Positions 1 through 6,987 are shown, counted from the stretch's first letter. The stretch is DNA of 12,729 bases from a bacterium (GCA_020056545.1 JAGVHM010000165.1:1-12729); one strand, 5' to 3'. The notes: a model not told the origin generated them from the sequence alone. Translations and numbers: made by a program.

Positions 1-558
1 AGCGTCAAGGCGGCGGTGGTCCGCGCCGGACAGGAAGCGACCCGGGACGGGGCGGAGTTCGTCGGCGGACACCCCATCGCCGGCACCGAGAACTCGGGGT
101 ATCCCGCGGCCGAACCTTTGCTCTTCAAGGGCAGGACCTGCATTATCACGCCGACGGAAGCGAACACGGGGATGTCTTTGCGCAGGGTGGAGCGGCTGTG
201 GAGAATGGCCGGGGCGCGGATCATGCGCATGGAGCCGGACGTCCACGACCACGTCTTCGCCTACGTCTCCCACCTCCCTCACGCCGTCGCATACGCCCTC
301 GTGCACTCGGTGGCCACCTTGGGCTCGAGGGTGCCCCTGGGGTACTCGGCCGGGGGTTTCCGCGATTTCACGAGGATCGCCTCGAGCAACCCGGAGATGT
401 GGAAGGACATCGTATTGCAGAACCGCAGGGAGGTGCTGGGCGCCGTGGGGCATTACCGAAAAAACCTATCCATGCTCGAAGGGCTGATCAGGCGCGGCGA
501 CGAGGCCGGCCTCCTTGCATATTTCCGGAAGGCCAAATCCACCCGGGACGGCATGTGA
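1..558 (+). CDS. tyrA: Prephenate dehydrogenase, C-terminal 185 residues (5' end outside window)
   Basis: This enzyme oxidatively decarboxylates prephenate to 4-hydroxyphenylpyruvate with NAD(P)+ in cytosolic tyrosine synthesis. The frame is open from base 1, so the N-terminal Rossmann domain lies outside the window. The visible part has the family signature GGHPIAGTE near its start, including the conserved His of the active-site region. The helical dimerisation domain follows, with HDHVFAYVSHLPH and then GGFRDFTRIASSNPEMW, both highly typical of TyrA. It ends at TGA 556-558, 4 nt before the aroA start, so the two are probably co-transcribed and translationally coupled. There is no fused chorismate mutase or ACT domain at this end, since the protein stops soon after the dimerisation domain. 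Identification is firm; cofactor preference (NAD or NADP) and substrate preference (prephenate or arogenate) cannot be judged without the N-terminus. Confidence 0.95.
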   Translation, partial: SVKAAVVRAGQEATRDGAEFVGGHPIAGTENSGYPAAEPLLFKGRTCIITPTEANTGMSLRRVERLWRMAGARIMRMEPDVHDHVFAYVSHLPHAVAYALVHSVATLGSRVPLGYSAGGFRDFTRIASSNPEMWKDIVLQNRREVLGAVGHYRKNLSMLEGLIRRGDEAGLLAYFRKAKSTRDGM

Positions 559-562
559 ACCC

Positions 563-1840
563 ATGAAAAGCAAGGTCAGGATTTCAGGGACCGTCAAGGT
601 CCCCGGGGACAAGTCGATCAGCCATCGTGCCGTGCTTCTTTCCGCCATTGCGGAGGGAGAGAGCCATATCCGCGGATTTCTTAACGCCGGGGACACGCTC
701 TCCACAGTGGGGATGGTGCGCGCCCTCGGGGTGGAGGTCCGGCAGGAATCCGGGACGGTGCTGCGCGTGGCGGGACGCGGCCTCAAGGGGCTCTCCGAGC
801 CGGAAGACGTCATCGACGCCGGGAATTCCGGCACGACGATGCGCATCGGCGCGGGGATCCTCGCCGCCCAGCCGTTCATGTCCATCGTGACGGGAGACCC
901 TTATCTGCGCCGCCGGCCGATGAAGCGTATTGTGGAGCCTCTCGTTAAAATGGGCGCGGCGATCTCCGGGCGGAAGGGGGGCACTCTCCCGCCGCTGTGC
1001 ATCCGGGGAGGAAATCTTTCCGGGATCCGGCACGAGATGACGGTGGCGTCCGCGCAGGTGAAGTCCTCGATTCTCCTGGCCGGTCTTTTCGCGGAGGGCC
1101 CCACCACCGTCGTCGAGCCTCTCCCTTCGCGGGACCACACCGAGAGGATGCTTTCCGCGATGGGGGCGAAGATCGCGAGTTCGGGAAACGAAAAGACGGT
1201 CGATCCGGCGGCCCGCCTTCGGCCGATTTCGATCGACATCCCCGGGGACATATCCTCGGCGGCCTTCTTCATGGTGCTTGCCGCGTCTGTCCCCGGCGCC
1301 CACCTGCTCCTCGACGGTGTCGGCGTGAACCCGTTGCGCACGGGACTTATCAATGTCCTGCGCAGGATGGGGGCGGAGATACAGTTGGAGGCGCTTCGGA
1401 TGGAAGGCCTCGAGCCGGTGGCCGACATCGAGGTCCAGGGATTCGATCTGACCGGGACGGAAATATTCCCGGAGGAGATCCCGGGGTTGATCGACGAGGT
1501 CCCCGCGCTTTGCGTGGCCGCGGCCCTTGCCGAAGGACGCACCGTCATCCGCGGCGCGGGGGAGCTGCGCGTCAAGGAATCCGACCGCATCGGCGCGATG
1601 GCTTCCGCGCTTGCGTCGCTTGGCGTAAGGTGCGGGGAATACCCGGACGGCATATGGATCGAGGGTCCGTCCAGGATCGTATCCGGCGCGCGGTGCGACA
1701 GCAAGGGTGACCACCGGATCGCGATGGCGCTTTCGGTCCTTTCCGCCGCCGCCGGCGTTCCCATAGCGCTGGCCGACACCGCCTGCATCGACACCTCGTA
1801 CCCGGGGTTCCGCGGCACGCTCGAAGGGATCCTGGAGTGA
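563..1840 (+). CDS. aroA: 3-phosphoshikimate 1-carboxyvinyltransferase (EPSP synthase)
   Basis: AroA transfers the enolpyruvyl group of PEP to shikimate-3-phosphate, the sixth shikimate-pathway step. The 425-residue product is a normal length. Visible motifs are GDKSISHR at 15-22 (PEP/S3P-binding Lys17, Ser18, Arg22), GNSGTTMR at 87-94, SAQVK at 163-167, RDHTE at 190-194, the catalytic-region Asp311 in DEVP, RVKESDR at 336-342 and GDHRIAM at 382-388. The RDHTE, GDKS and SAQVK set resembles class II (Agrobacterium CP4/Bacillus-like) enzymes. The residue matching E. coli Gly96 is still Gly (Gly90). I chose ATG 563 because homologous enzymes begin just before this KVPGDKS segment; the in-frame ATG at 515 would add 16 residues inside tyrA. 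It follows tyrA by 4 nt, and its stop overlaps the GTG start of cmk. Confidence 0.96.
   Translation: MKSKVRISGTVKVPGDKSISHRAVLLSAIAEGESHIRGFLNAGDTLSTVGMVRALGVEVRQESGTVLRVAGRGLKGLSEPEDVIDAGNSGTTMRIGAGILAAQPFMSIVTGDPYLRRRPMKRIVEPLVKMGAAISGRKGGTLPPLCIRGGNLSGIRHEMTVASAQVKSSILLAGLFAEGPTTVVEPLPSRDHTERMLSAMGAKIASSGNEKTVDPAARLRPISIDIPGDISSAAFFMVLAASVPGAHLLLDGVGVNPLRTGLINVLRRMGAEIQLEALRMEGLEPVADIEVQGFDLTGTEIFPEEIPGLIDEVPALCVAAALAEGRTVIRGAGELRVKESDRIGAMASALASLGVRCGEYPDGIWIEGPSRIVSGARCDSKGDHRIAMALSVLSAAAGVPIALADTACIDTSYPGFRGTLEGILE
1824..1829 (+). promoter_or_regulatory. Ribosome binding site for cmk inside aroA
   Basis: AAGGGA lies 7 nt before the GTG at 1837, within the last codons of aroA. It supports GTG 1837 as the cmk start and re-initiation at the GTGA overlap. 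Confidence 0.55.
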
Positions 1841-2529
1841 GGACGAGGCCAATTATAACGATCGACGGCCCATCGGGTTCGGGGAAGACCACCGTCTCCC
1901 GCCGGCTGGCGGAGCGCGCCTCGCTGACGATGCTGGACACCGGCGCGATGTACAGGGCCTGCGCGCTCGCCGCCCAAAGGGCGGGAATACCCTGGTCCGA
2001 CGGCGCGCGGCTCGGCCGCATGTGCGCGGAGCTCGACCTTGCATTCTCCGGGGGGGGGAGCGATTTCGATCTCCGGGTCACACTCTCCGGCGAGGACGTG
2101 GGCGAAGCGATCCGGACTCCCGGGATCAGCCTGGGGGCATCCGAGGTCTCTGTCCACAAGCAGGTGCGGGAGGCGATGGTGAATCTGCAGCGGATACTGG
2201 GGGAGGGCGGCGGAGTGGTGCTCGAAGGCCGGGACACCGGGACCGTCGTCTTTCCCGATGCGGATGCGAAGTTTTTCCTGGATGCGGTCGCGGCCGTCCG
2301 GGCGAGGCGCCGCTACCTTGAGTGGGTGACTGGAGAAAGGAAGCCGTTCGAGGAAGTTCTGCGCGAGGTTCTCCAGCGCGATATCCAGGACAGCACGCGC
2401 GATAATTCCCCTCTCCGCATGGCGCAAGGGGCGGTCTACATCGACACCACGACGCTCTCCGTAGACGAGGTGGTCGAGCGGATGCTCCGTCATATTCCAG
2501 GCGGCGCGAAGAAGGCCACACCCACGTGA
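1837..2529 (+). CDS. cmk: Cytidylate kinase
   Basis: Cmk phosphorylates CMP and dCMP with ATP to give the diphosphates, recycling nucleotides from RNA and phospholipid turnover in the cytosol. The 230-residue product matches bacterial Cmk. The Walker A loop GPSGSGKTT is at 11-19 and DTGAMYRA follows. A long NMP-binding insertion, typical of bacterial Cmk, covers roughly 60-115. VLEGRDTGTVVFPDA and the C-terminal RDIQDSTRDNSPLRMA with IDTT complete the family pattern. The start is GTG 1837, overlapping the aroA stop as GTGA and preceded by AAGGGA. Its own stop overlaps the GTG start of ispH in the same way. An oddity is a run of nine G at 2050-2058, encoding Gly-Gly-Gly inside the insertion domain; a one-base slip there would truncate the protein. 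Confidence 0.95.
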   Translation: MRTRPIITIDGPSGSGKTTVSRRLAERASLTMLDTGAMYRACALAAQRAGIPWSDGARLGRMCAELDLAFSGGGSDFDLRVTLSGEDVGEAIRTPGISLGASEVSVHKQVREAMVNLQRILGEGGGVVLEGRDTGTVVFPDADAKFFLDAVAAVRARRRYLEWVTGERKPFEEVLREVLQRDIQDSTRDNSPLRMAQGAVYIDTTTLSVDEVVERMLRHIPGGAKKATPT

Positions 2530-3422
2530 AGCGGATCATCATAGCGAGCAGCGCGGGCTTCTGCTTCGGCGTCAAGCGGGCCATCTCCATCGCCAACGAG
2601 ACGGCCGGCAAGGCGGCGGACGAGGAGCGCGGGGCGGGCCGCCTGCCCATCAATTCGCTGGGGCCCCTCATCCATAACCCGCAGGCGGTGGAGGAGTTGG
2701 AGAAGAAGGGAGTGCACGTCGTCGAATCGGTGGACGAGATCGCATGCGGGAAGGTCATCGTCCGCTCGCACGGGATCACCCGATCCGACGGGGAAGCGCT
2801 GGCCGCCAAGGGGGTCAAGATCATCGACGCCACGTGCCCTTTCGTGAAGAAGGCCCAGGAGCACGCCCGGTCCTTGAGCCGCGAGGGGTACGCCGTGATC
2901 GTCGTTGGAGACGCCAACCACCCGGAGGTAAAGAGCATAATCAGCTACATCGAGGCAGGGACGCCCACGATCACCTCCCTGGCCGACCTGCGCGAATCGT
3001 CGGGGATCCGCAAGGCGGGGATCGTCGCCCAGACCACCCAGTCTTTCGAAAACATGATGGAGTTCGTCTCGGTGGCGCTGAAGATCATCCCGGAAGTTCG
3101 GGTTTACAACACCATCTGCCACGCCACCGTCCTCCGCCAGAAAGAGTCCGTGGCCGTGGCGCGCAAGGCGGACGCGATGATCGTTCTCGGGGGCTACAAC
3201 AGCGCAAACACGCGGCGTCTGGCCGAAATCTGCAGCGAATTCAATCCCCGGACCAGCCACATCGAGACTGCGGCGGAGCTCTCTCCGGAGATGCTTTCGG
3301 GAGTTTCCTGCGCCGGCGTGACCGCGGGCGCCTCCACTCCGGAGTGGATCATCGAGGAGCTGGTGGGCAGGATCCGGACAATCTGGAAAGAAGAAAAAAT
3401 TCAGGTTTCCTATTATCAATGA
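2526..3422 (+). CDS. ispH: 4-hydroxy-3-methylbut-2-enyl diphosphate reductase (HMBPP reductase)
   Basis: IspH is the 4Fe-4S enzyme that reduces HMBPP to IPP and DMAPP, the final step of the MEP isoprenoid pathway. The 298-residue product keeps all three cluster cysteines: Cys13 (AGFCFGVKRA), Cys104 (DATCPFV) and Cys198 (NTICHAT). Substrate-site residues are present as His50 (LIHNPQ), His82 (RSHG), His132 with Glu134 (HPE), Thr171 (AQTT), Asn228 (GGYNSANT) and Ser270 (TAGAS). About ten extra residues (near 31-40) precede SLGPLIHN compared with the compact forms I remember. The start is GTG 2526, overlapping the cmk stop as GTGA, with a GAAGG sequence at 2511-2515. The gene stops at TGA 3420-3422, followed at once by an in-frame TAG. 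S1 lies directly downstream in the same reading frame. Confidence 0.96.
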   Translation: MKRIIIASSAGFCFGVKRAISIANETAGKAADEERGAGRLPINSLGPLIHNPQAVEELEKKGVHVVESVDEIACGKVIVRSHGITRSDGEALAAKGVKIIDATCPFVKKAQEHARSLSREGYAVIVVGDANHPEVKSIISYIEAGTPTITSLADLRESSGIRKAGIVAQTTQSFENMMEFVSVALKIIPEVRVYNTICHATVLRQKESVAVARKADAMIVLGGYNSANTRRLAEICSEFNPRTSHIETAAELSPEMLSGVSCAGVTAGASTPEWIIEELVGRIRTIWKEEKIQVSYYQ

Positions 3423-3435
3423 TAGAATTTATAGT
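3400..3435 (+). promoter_or_regulatory. Possible weak sigma70-type promoter for rpsA
   Basis: This AT-rich stretch at the ispH end stands out from GC-rich surroundings. Two overlapping options are visible: TTCAGG (3400-3405) with 17 nt to TAGAAT (3423-3428), and TTCCTA (3407-3412) with 17 nt to TATAGT (3430-3435). Each -10 matches consensus at 5 of 6 positions and each -35 at 3 of 6. A perfect inverted repeat, TATCA-A-TGATA (3414-3424), overlaps the first -10. An independent S1 promoter is biologically plausible, but the sequence evidence is modest. Confidence 0.35.
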
Positions 3436-3494
3436 TCCTCAATCTTAGTTTTGCGGATTGATCCATATTGTCGGGAGGCGAGAGACTTTCTGCC

Positions 3495-3500
3495 GAGGAG
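3495..3500 (+). promoter_or_regulatory. Ribosome binding site deciding the rpsA start
   Basis: GAGGAG lies 6 nt before ATG 3507, which favours that start over the in-frame TTG at 3468. The TTG has no comparable site upstream. Confidence 0.75.
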
Positions 3501-3506
3501 CATCCA

Positions 3507-5261
3507 ATGGACGACAGAGTGAACCAAACGGACCGGCCACCCGTGGCGGATGACGGAACGGAGGCCGGCGGATCCACGGGTATGAAGAGCGAGGACGATT
3601 TCGCGAAGCTGTACGAGGAAAGCATCGAGGTCCCCGAGGAAGGGCAGATCATCCACGGGGTGGTCATAAAGGTCCTCAAGGAATACGTCGCAGTCGACAT
3701 CAACCGGAAATCGGAAGGCATGCTCCCTCTCTCCGAGCTCCCCCCGGAAGAGATCGCCGCCCTTTCGCCCGGGAAGCGCATCGACATCATGGTGGAGCGG
3801 TACGACCCGGAGCAGGGCTTCGTCCTGCTTTCCCGCTCCAAGGTGCTAAAGATCCGAGTGTGGGACGACCTGCAGAAAGCGTTCGACGACGGGACGACCG
3901 TCCCCGGCTCCATCGTGGCGAAGGTCAAGGGGGGGTTCACGGTCGATATCGGCGTCAAGGCGTTCCTTCCCGGAAGCCAGGTGGACATACGACCCGTGCG
4001 GGACAACGAAGCCGTGGTGGGGATAACCGGGAATTTCAGGATACTCAAGTTCTCCCGGAAGAAGGCCAACGTGGTCGTGTCGCGCCGTGCGGCGATGGAA
4101 GAGGAGCGGGATTCCCAGCGCAAGGGGATCCTCGAGCGGATCAAGGAGGGGGACAACGTCGATGCTCGCGTGAAGAACATCACCGACTACGGCGTGTTCA
4201 TGGATCTCGGGGGTCTTGACGGCCTGATGCACATCACCGACATGAGCTACGGCAAGGTGACCCATCCATCCGACCTGTGCAAGGTGGGCGACCAGCTTTC
4301 GGTTAAGGTCATCCGCTTCGACCGGGAGAAGGGACGGATCTCACTGGGCCTCAAGCAGATGAAGATGGACCCCTGGCTGGACATCGAAAACCGGTACGCC
4401 GCCGGGGGGCGGTGCCGGGGTCGCGTGACCAACATCACCAAGTACGGCGCTTTCATCGAGCTCGAGGAGGGGGTCGAGGGGCTGCTGCACGTCTCCGAGA
4501 TGTCCTGGAGCAAGAAGCTTCGGGACCCATCCGATGTCCTCAAGCCGGGAGACGCCGCTGAAGTGGTCATCCTCAGGGTCGAGAAGGAGCACAAGAAGAT
4601 CTCCCTGGGGTTGAAGCAGCTTCTCGCCAACCCGTGGGACGACCTTCGCGCGAAGCACCCCGAGGGCTCGACGGTTGAAGGCGCTGTGAAGAACATCACC
4701 GACTTCGGAGTATTCGTCGACGTCGGCTGCGAGATCGACGGCCTGGTCCACGTATCCGACATCTCCTGGAACCAGCGGGTGAAGCATCCCTCGGAGATGT
4801 TCCGCAAGGGGGACAGGGTGCAGGCCCGCGTCCTGAAAATCGACCCCGATGCCCAGAAGTTCTCGCTGAGCATCAAGCACCTCACCCTGGATCCCTGGAC
4901 GGGGATCGAGACCCGCTTCAGGAAAGGCGATGCCGTCAGCGGGAAGGCGACCCGTGTCGCCGACTTCGGCGTGTTCGTCGAGCTGGCCGACGGCGTCGAG
5001 GGGCTCGTGCACATCTCGGAGCTCTCCCGCGAGAAGGTCGACAGCCCCGGCTCCATTTTCAAGGCGGGGGACGAGGTGGGCGCGGTCGTGCTATCGGTAG
5101 ACCGCGCGAACAAGAAGATCTCCCTCTCGATACGCGCCCACCAGGACGACGTGGAGCGGAGAAGCATGGAAACGTACATGGCCGGAAACTCCGAGCCGTC
5201 GGAGAACCTGACTGTTCTTGGGGAAGCGCTTCGGGCGAAGCTGAAAATCAACAGCGAGTGA
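3507..5261 (+). CDS. rpsA: 30S ribosomal protein S1 with six S1 domains
   Basis: S1 binds mRNA on the 30S subunit and helps unfold and place messages for initiation. The 584-residue product has the full proteobacterial six-repeat layout, at roughly 44-112, 129-195, 212-283, 299-370, 386-457 and 472-543. Repeats 1 and 2 are the divergent ribosome-docking pair. Repeats 3 to 6 carry the canonical RNA-binding pattern, for example NITDYGVFMDL, NITKYGAFIEL, NITDFGVFVDV and RVADFGVFVEL, each followed by GL-H-SE/D. An acidic N-terminal tail of about 40 residues precedes repeat 1, and a short C-terminal tail ends in LRAKLKINSE. ATG 3507 has a good GAGGAG ribosome site. The gap from ispH is 84 nt, and sppA starts 13 nt after the stop. 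Placement after ispH and before ihfB fits known clusters. Confidence 0.96.
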   Translation: MDDRVNQTDRPPVADDGTEAGGSTGMKSEDDFAKLYEESIEVPEEGQIIHGVVIKVLKEYVAVDINRKSEGMLPLSELPPEEIAALSPGKRIDIMVERYDPEQGFVLLSRSKVLKIRVWDDLQKAFDDGTTVPGSIVAKVKGGFTVDIGVKAFLPGSQVDIRPVRDNEAVVGITGNFRILKFSRKKANVVVSRRAAMEEERDSQRKGILERIKEGDNVDARVKNITDYGVFMDLGGLDGLMHITDMSYGKVTHPSDLCKVGDQLSVKVIRFDREKGRISLGLKQMKMDPWLDIENRYAAGGRCRGRVTNITKYGAFIELEEGVEGLLHVSEMSWSKKLRDPSDVLKPGDAAEVVILRVEKEHKKISLGLKQLLANPWDDLRAKHPEGSTVEGAVKNITDFGVFVDVGCEIDGLVHVSDISWNQRVKHPSEMFRKGDRVQARVLKIDPDAQKFSLSIKHLTLDPWTGIETRFRKGDAVSGKATRVADFGVFVELADGVEGLVHISELSREKVDSPGSIFKAGDEVGAVVLSVDRANKKISLSIRAHQDDVERRSMETYMAGNSEPSENLTVLGEALRAKLKINSE

Positions 5262-5274
5262 CGCCGGGCCGCAT

Positions 5275-6177
5275 ATGAATATGGAAACATCCCTTCCCGC
5301 GCAGCGGGGCCGCCGTCCGTTCCTGCGCGGATGCGCAATCATCGCGATCGTCTTCGCAGGCTTTTTCCTGCTGCTCGGCCTCCTCTCCCGCATGGACGGC
5401 ATGTCCTTCGGGTCCGGGGACAAGGTGGCGATCCTGCCGATCACCGGGCTGATCGCCGACTCCGAGGGGACGATCGAGCAACTGAAGAAATACGCCAGGG
5501 ACGATTCGGTGAAGGCGATCATCCTGCGCATCAATTCCCCGGGCGGCGGAGTGGGGCCCTCGCAGGAGATCTACTCGGAAGTGAGGAAGCTCAAGGGGAA
5601 AAAGGTCGTCGTGGCCTCGATGGGGGCGCTCGCCGCCTCCGGCGGCTACTACGTTGCTTGCGCGGCGGACAAGATATTCGCCAATCCGGGGACGATCACC
5701 GGCTCGATAGGCGTCATCATGCAGTTCGTAAGCGTCAAGGACCTGATCGAGAAGATCGGCCTGAAGGGAATGGTGGTGAAAAGCGGGGCCTTCAAGGACA
5801 TCGGCTCCCCCATGCGCGAGATGAAGCCTGAGGAGCAGAAGCTACTCCAGGAGGTCATTGAGAACGTCCACCTCCAGTTCGTCGGGGCCGTGTCTGAAGG
5901 TCGGAAGATGGACCGGAAGAAGGTGATGAAGATCGCCGACGGACGGATCTTCTCGGGGGAGCAGGCCAAGGCGCTGGGCCTGGTGGATGCCCTCGGGAAC
6001 CTGGAGGACGCGGTGGAGGAAGCGGGGAAGATGGCCAAGATCGAGGGAGAGCCCCGAGTGGTGACCCCGCCCAGGAAAAAGTTCTCCATACTTGAATTGC
6101 TAAAGGAAGAGGCGAAAAGTATAATCGGGGAACGATTGACCGAATCACGCATGCGCATCGATTACCTTGCACAATAA
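5275..6177 (+). CDS. sppA: Signal peptide peptidase SppA, short single-domain S49 serine protease
   Basis: SppA cleaves leftover signal peptides at the cytoplasmic membrane with a Ser-Lys dyad. The 300-residue product is the short form with one S49 domain, about half the length of E. coli SppA. A basic N-terminus (RGRR at 11-14) precedes one membrane segment at about 19-38. The likely nucleophile is Ser122 in ALAASGGYY, and the general base is Lys174 in KSGAFKDIG. The 52-residue gap equals that of the B. subtilis pair (Ser147/Lys199, from memory). The oxyanion-side motif INSPGG (86-91) and the TGSIGVI strand (142-148) are present. No strong ribosome site precedes ATG 5275 or the next in-frame ATG 5281, so the start is approximate and translation may be coupled to rpsA, 13 nt upstream. 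Its last codons contain a promoter pointing at ihfB. Confidence 0.93.
   Translation: MNMETSLPAQRGRRPFLRGCAIIAIVFAGFFLLLGLLSRMDGMSFGSGDKVAILPITGLIADSEGTIEQLKKYARDDSVKAIILRINSPGGGVGPSQEIYSEVRKLKGKKVVVASMGALAASGGYYVACAADKIFANPGTITGSIGVIMQFVSVKDLIEKIGLKGMVVKSGAFKDIGSPMREMKPEEQKLLQEVIENVHLQFVGAVSEGRKMDRKKVMKIADGRIFSGEQAKALGLVDALGNLEDAVEEAGKMAKIEGEPRVVTPPRKKFSILELLKEEAKSIIGERLTESRMRIDYLAQ
6097..6125 (+). promoter_or_regulatory. Near-consensus sigma70 promoter inside sppA, driving ihfB
   Basis: TTGCTA (6097-6102, 4 of 6 to TTGACA) is followed after exactly 17 nt by a perfect TATAAT (6120-6125). A start site is expected near 6132, giving a leader of roughly 70 nt before the ihfB ATG at 6201. It lies wholly in the sppA coding region, so ihfB and the HIT gene could be transcribed independently of the long upstream operon. 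Confidence 0.6.
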
Positions 6178-6185
6178 AATCCCCC

Positions 6186-6200
6186 GGAGGGAATGAAGGA
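6186..6200 (+). promoter_or_regulatory. ihfB ribosome binding region with a three-codon upstream ORF
   Basis: GGAGG (6186-6190) sits 10 nt before ATG 6201, and a second AAGGA (6196-6200) abuts that ATG. Between them an out-of-frame ATG at 6193 opens a three-codon frame (Met-Lys-Glu) whose TGA overlaps the ihfB start as ATGA. The arrangement could be chance or a coupling device. Confidence 0.5.
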
Positions 6201-6479
6201 ATGACGAAGAGCGATCTCGTTCAGAAGCTGTCCGAACAGGTCACGACACTTACGAAGAAGGAGTGCGAAGTCATCGTGGACACTGTTTTCCTCCAGATGA
6301 AGGATGCACTGCAGAAGGGGGAGAAGATCGAGATCCGCGGCTTCGGCAGCTTCACCGTGCGCGTCCGCCGTGCGAAGGAGGGACGCAACCCCAAGACCGG
6401 CGAGAAGGTGTCGATCCCGGAGAAGCGGATCCCCTTCTTCAAGGTAGGCAAGGAACTCCGGGAGCTGGTGAACGTCTGA
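6201..6479 (+). CDS. ihfB: Integration host factor beta-like DNA-bending protein (HU/IHF family)
   Basis: This is a small dimeric nucleoid protein that bends DNA sharply, acting in the cytosol on transcription, recombination and replication sites. The 92-residue product is the usual length. It opens with MTKSDLVQKL, very like IHF-beta. The beta-arm carries GRNPKTGEKV with the intercalating Pro at position 64, as in E. coli IHF-beta, and the body holds KIEIRGFGSF (42-51). The C-terminal FFKVGKELRELV is also beta-like. I therefore favour IHF-beta over HU, although the family boundary is blurred in deltaproteobacteria. It lies 23 nt after sppA, has a good GGAGG site and has its own candidate promoter. 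The HIT gene starts 7 nt after its stop. Its position near rpsA matches the rpsA-ihfB pairing of enterobacteria. Confidence 0.9.
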   Translation: MTKSDLVQKLSEQVTTLTKKECEVIVDTVFLQMKDALQKGEKIEIRGFGSFTVRVRRAKEGRNPKTGEKVSIPEKRIPFFKVGKELRELVNV

Positions 6480-6486
6480 CCGCCTG

Positions 6487-6987
6487 ATGGACAGAATGTT
6501 CTCCCCGTGGCGGATGGAATATATCCGCCGGGGAAATTCCGGCGGAGAGGGGTCCCGGTGCATCTTCTGCGTCGGGGAGGATGATCGCGGCGATCCGGAG
6601 CGGCTTATACTGGGGATATATCCTCTCACCCTGGCTATCTGCAACCTGTACCCCTACAACAACGGCCACGTCCTCGTCGCCCCGCGACGGCATGTCTCGA
6701 ACCTGTTCCTCCTCTCGCGGGAGGAGCTCGCGGAGCTGATGTCCCTCGTGGCGCTGGGAACCAGGGCGCTCGAAGAGGAGTACTCCCCGCAGGGATTCAA
6801 CGTCGGAATGAACATCGGGAAGGCGGCGGGGGCGGGGATCGATGACCATCTCCACATGCACATCGTTCCCCGGTGGGGAGGGGACACCAATTTCATGACC
6901 GCGCTCCAGTCGACGCGGGTTCTGCCCGAATCCCTTGCGGAAACGCATGCGCGACTCTCCGCGAGATTCATGTCACTGATACCGTAG
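6487..6987 (+). CDS. HIT-family nucleotide hydrolase/phosphorylase, Ap4A phosphorylase-like
   Basis: HIT proteins cleave nucleoside phosphate bonds through a histidine triad. The 166-residue product has the triad at His121-Leu-His123-Met-His125, followed by VPRWGGDTNFM. It also has NLYPYNNGHVLVAPRRHV (53-70) and GFNVGMNIG (103-111). The N-terminal SPWRMEYI and the Cys25-x-x-Cys28 pair, plus the NLYPYNxGH and PRWGGDxNF segments, are the pattern I remember for mycobacterial Ap4A phosphorylase (Rv2613c) rather than for short HinT proteins. The substrate is thus probably a diadenosine polyphosphate, but this is inferred. No ribosome site precedes ATG 6487 or the alternative ATG 6496; translation is probably coupled to ihfB, 7 nt upstream. 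The gene ends its operon, before a 181-bp non-coding gap. Confidence 0.88.
   Translation: MDRMFSPWRMEYIRRGNSGGEGSRCIFCVGEDDRGDPERLILGIYPLTLAICNLYPYNNGHVLVAPRRHVSNLFLLSREELAELMSLVALGTRALEEEYSPQGFNVGMNIGKAAGAGIDDHLHMHIVPRWGGDTNFMTALQSTRVLPESLAETHARLSARFMSLIP

Noticed and set aside
515..562. ATG 515 as the aroA start
   Set aside because: It lies inside tyrA and adds 16 residues before the usual EPSP synthase N-terminus. ATG 563 sits 4 nt after the tyrA stop.
584..1852. 422-codon minus-strand frame across aroA
   Set aside because: It is a composition-driven antisense frame with no domain and no ribosome site of note.
901..2493. 530-codon minus-strand frame across aroA and cmk
   Set aside because: It is a shadow of two confident + strand genes, low in complexity and with no recognisable domain.
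3468..3506. TTG 3468 as an upstream start for S1
   Set aside because: ATG 3507 has GAGGAG at ideal spacing, and the 13 extra residues match nothing expected of S1.
4247..5338. 363-codon minus-strand frame across rpsA
   Set aside because: Its apparent internal repeats simply mirror the S1 repeats on the + strand.
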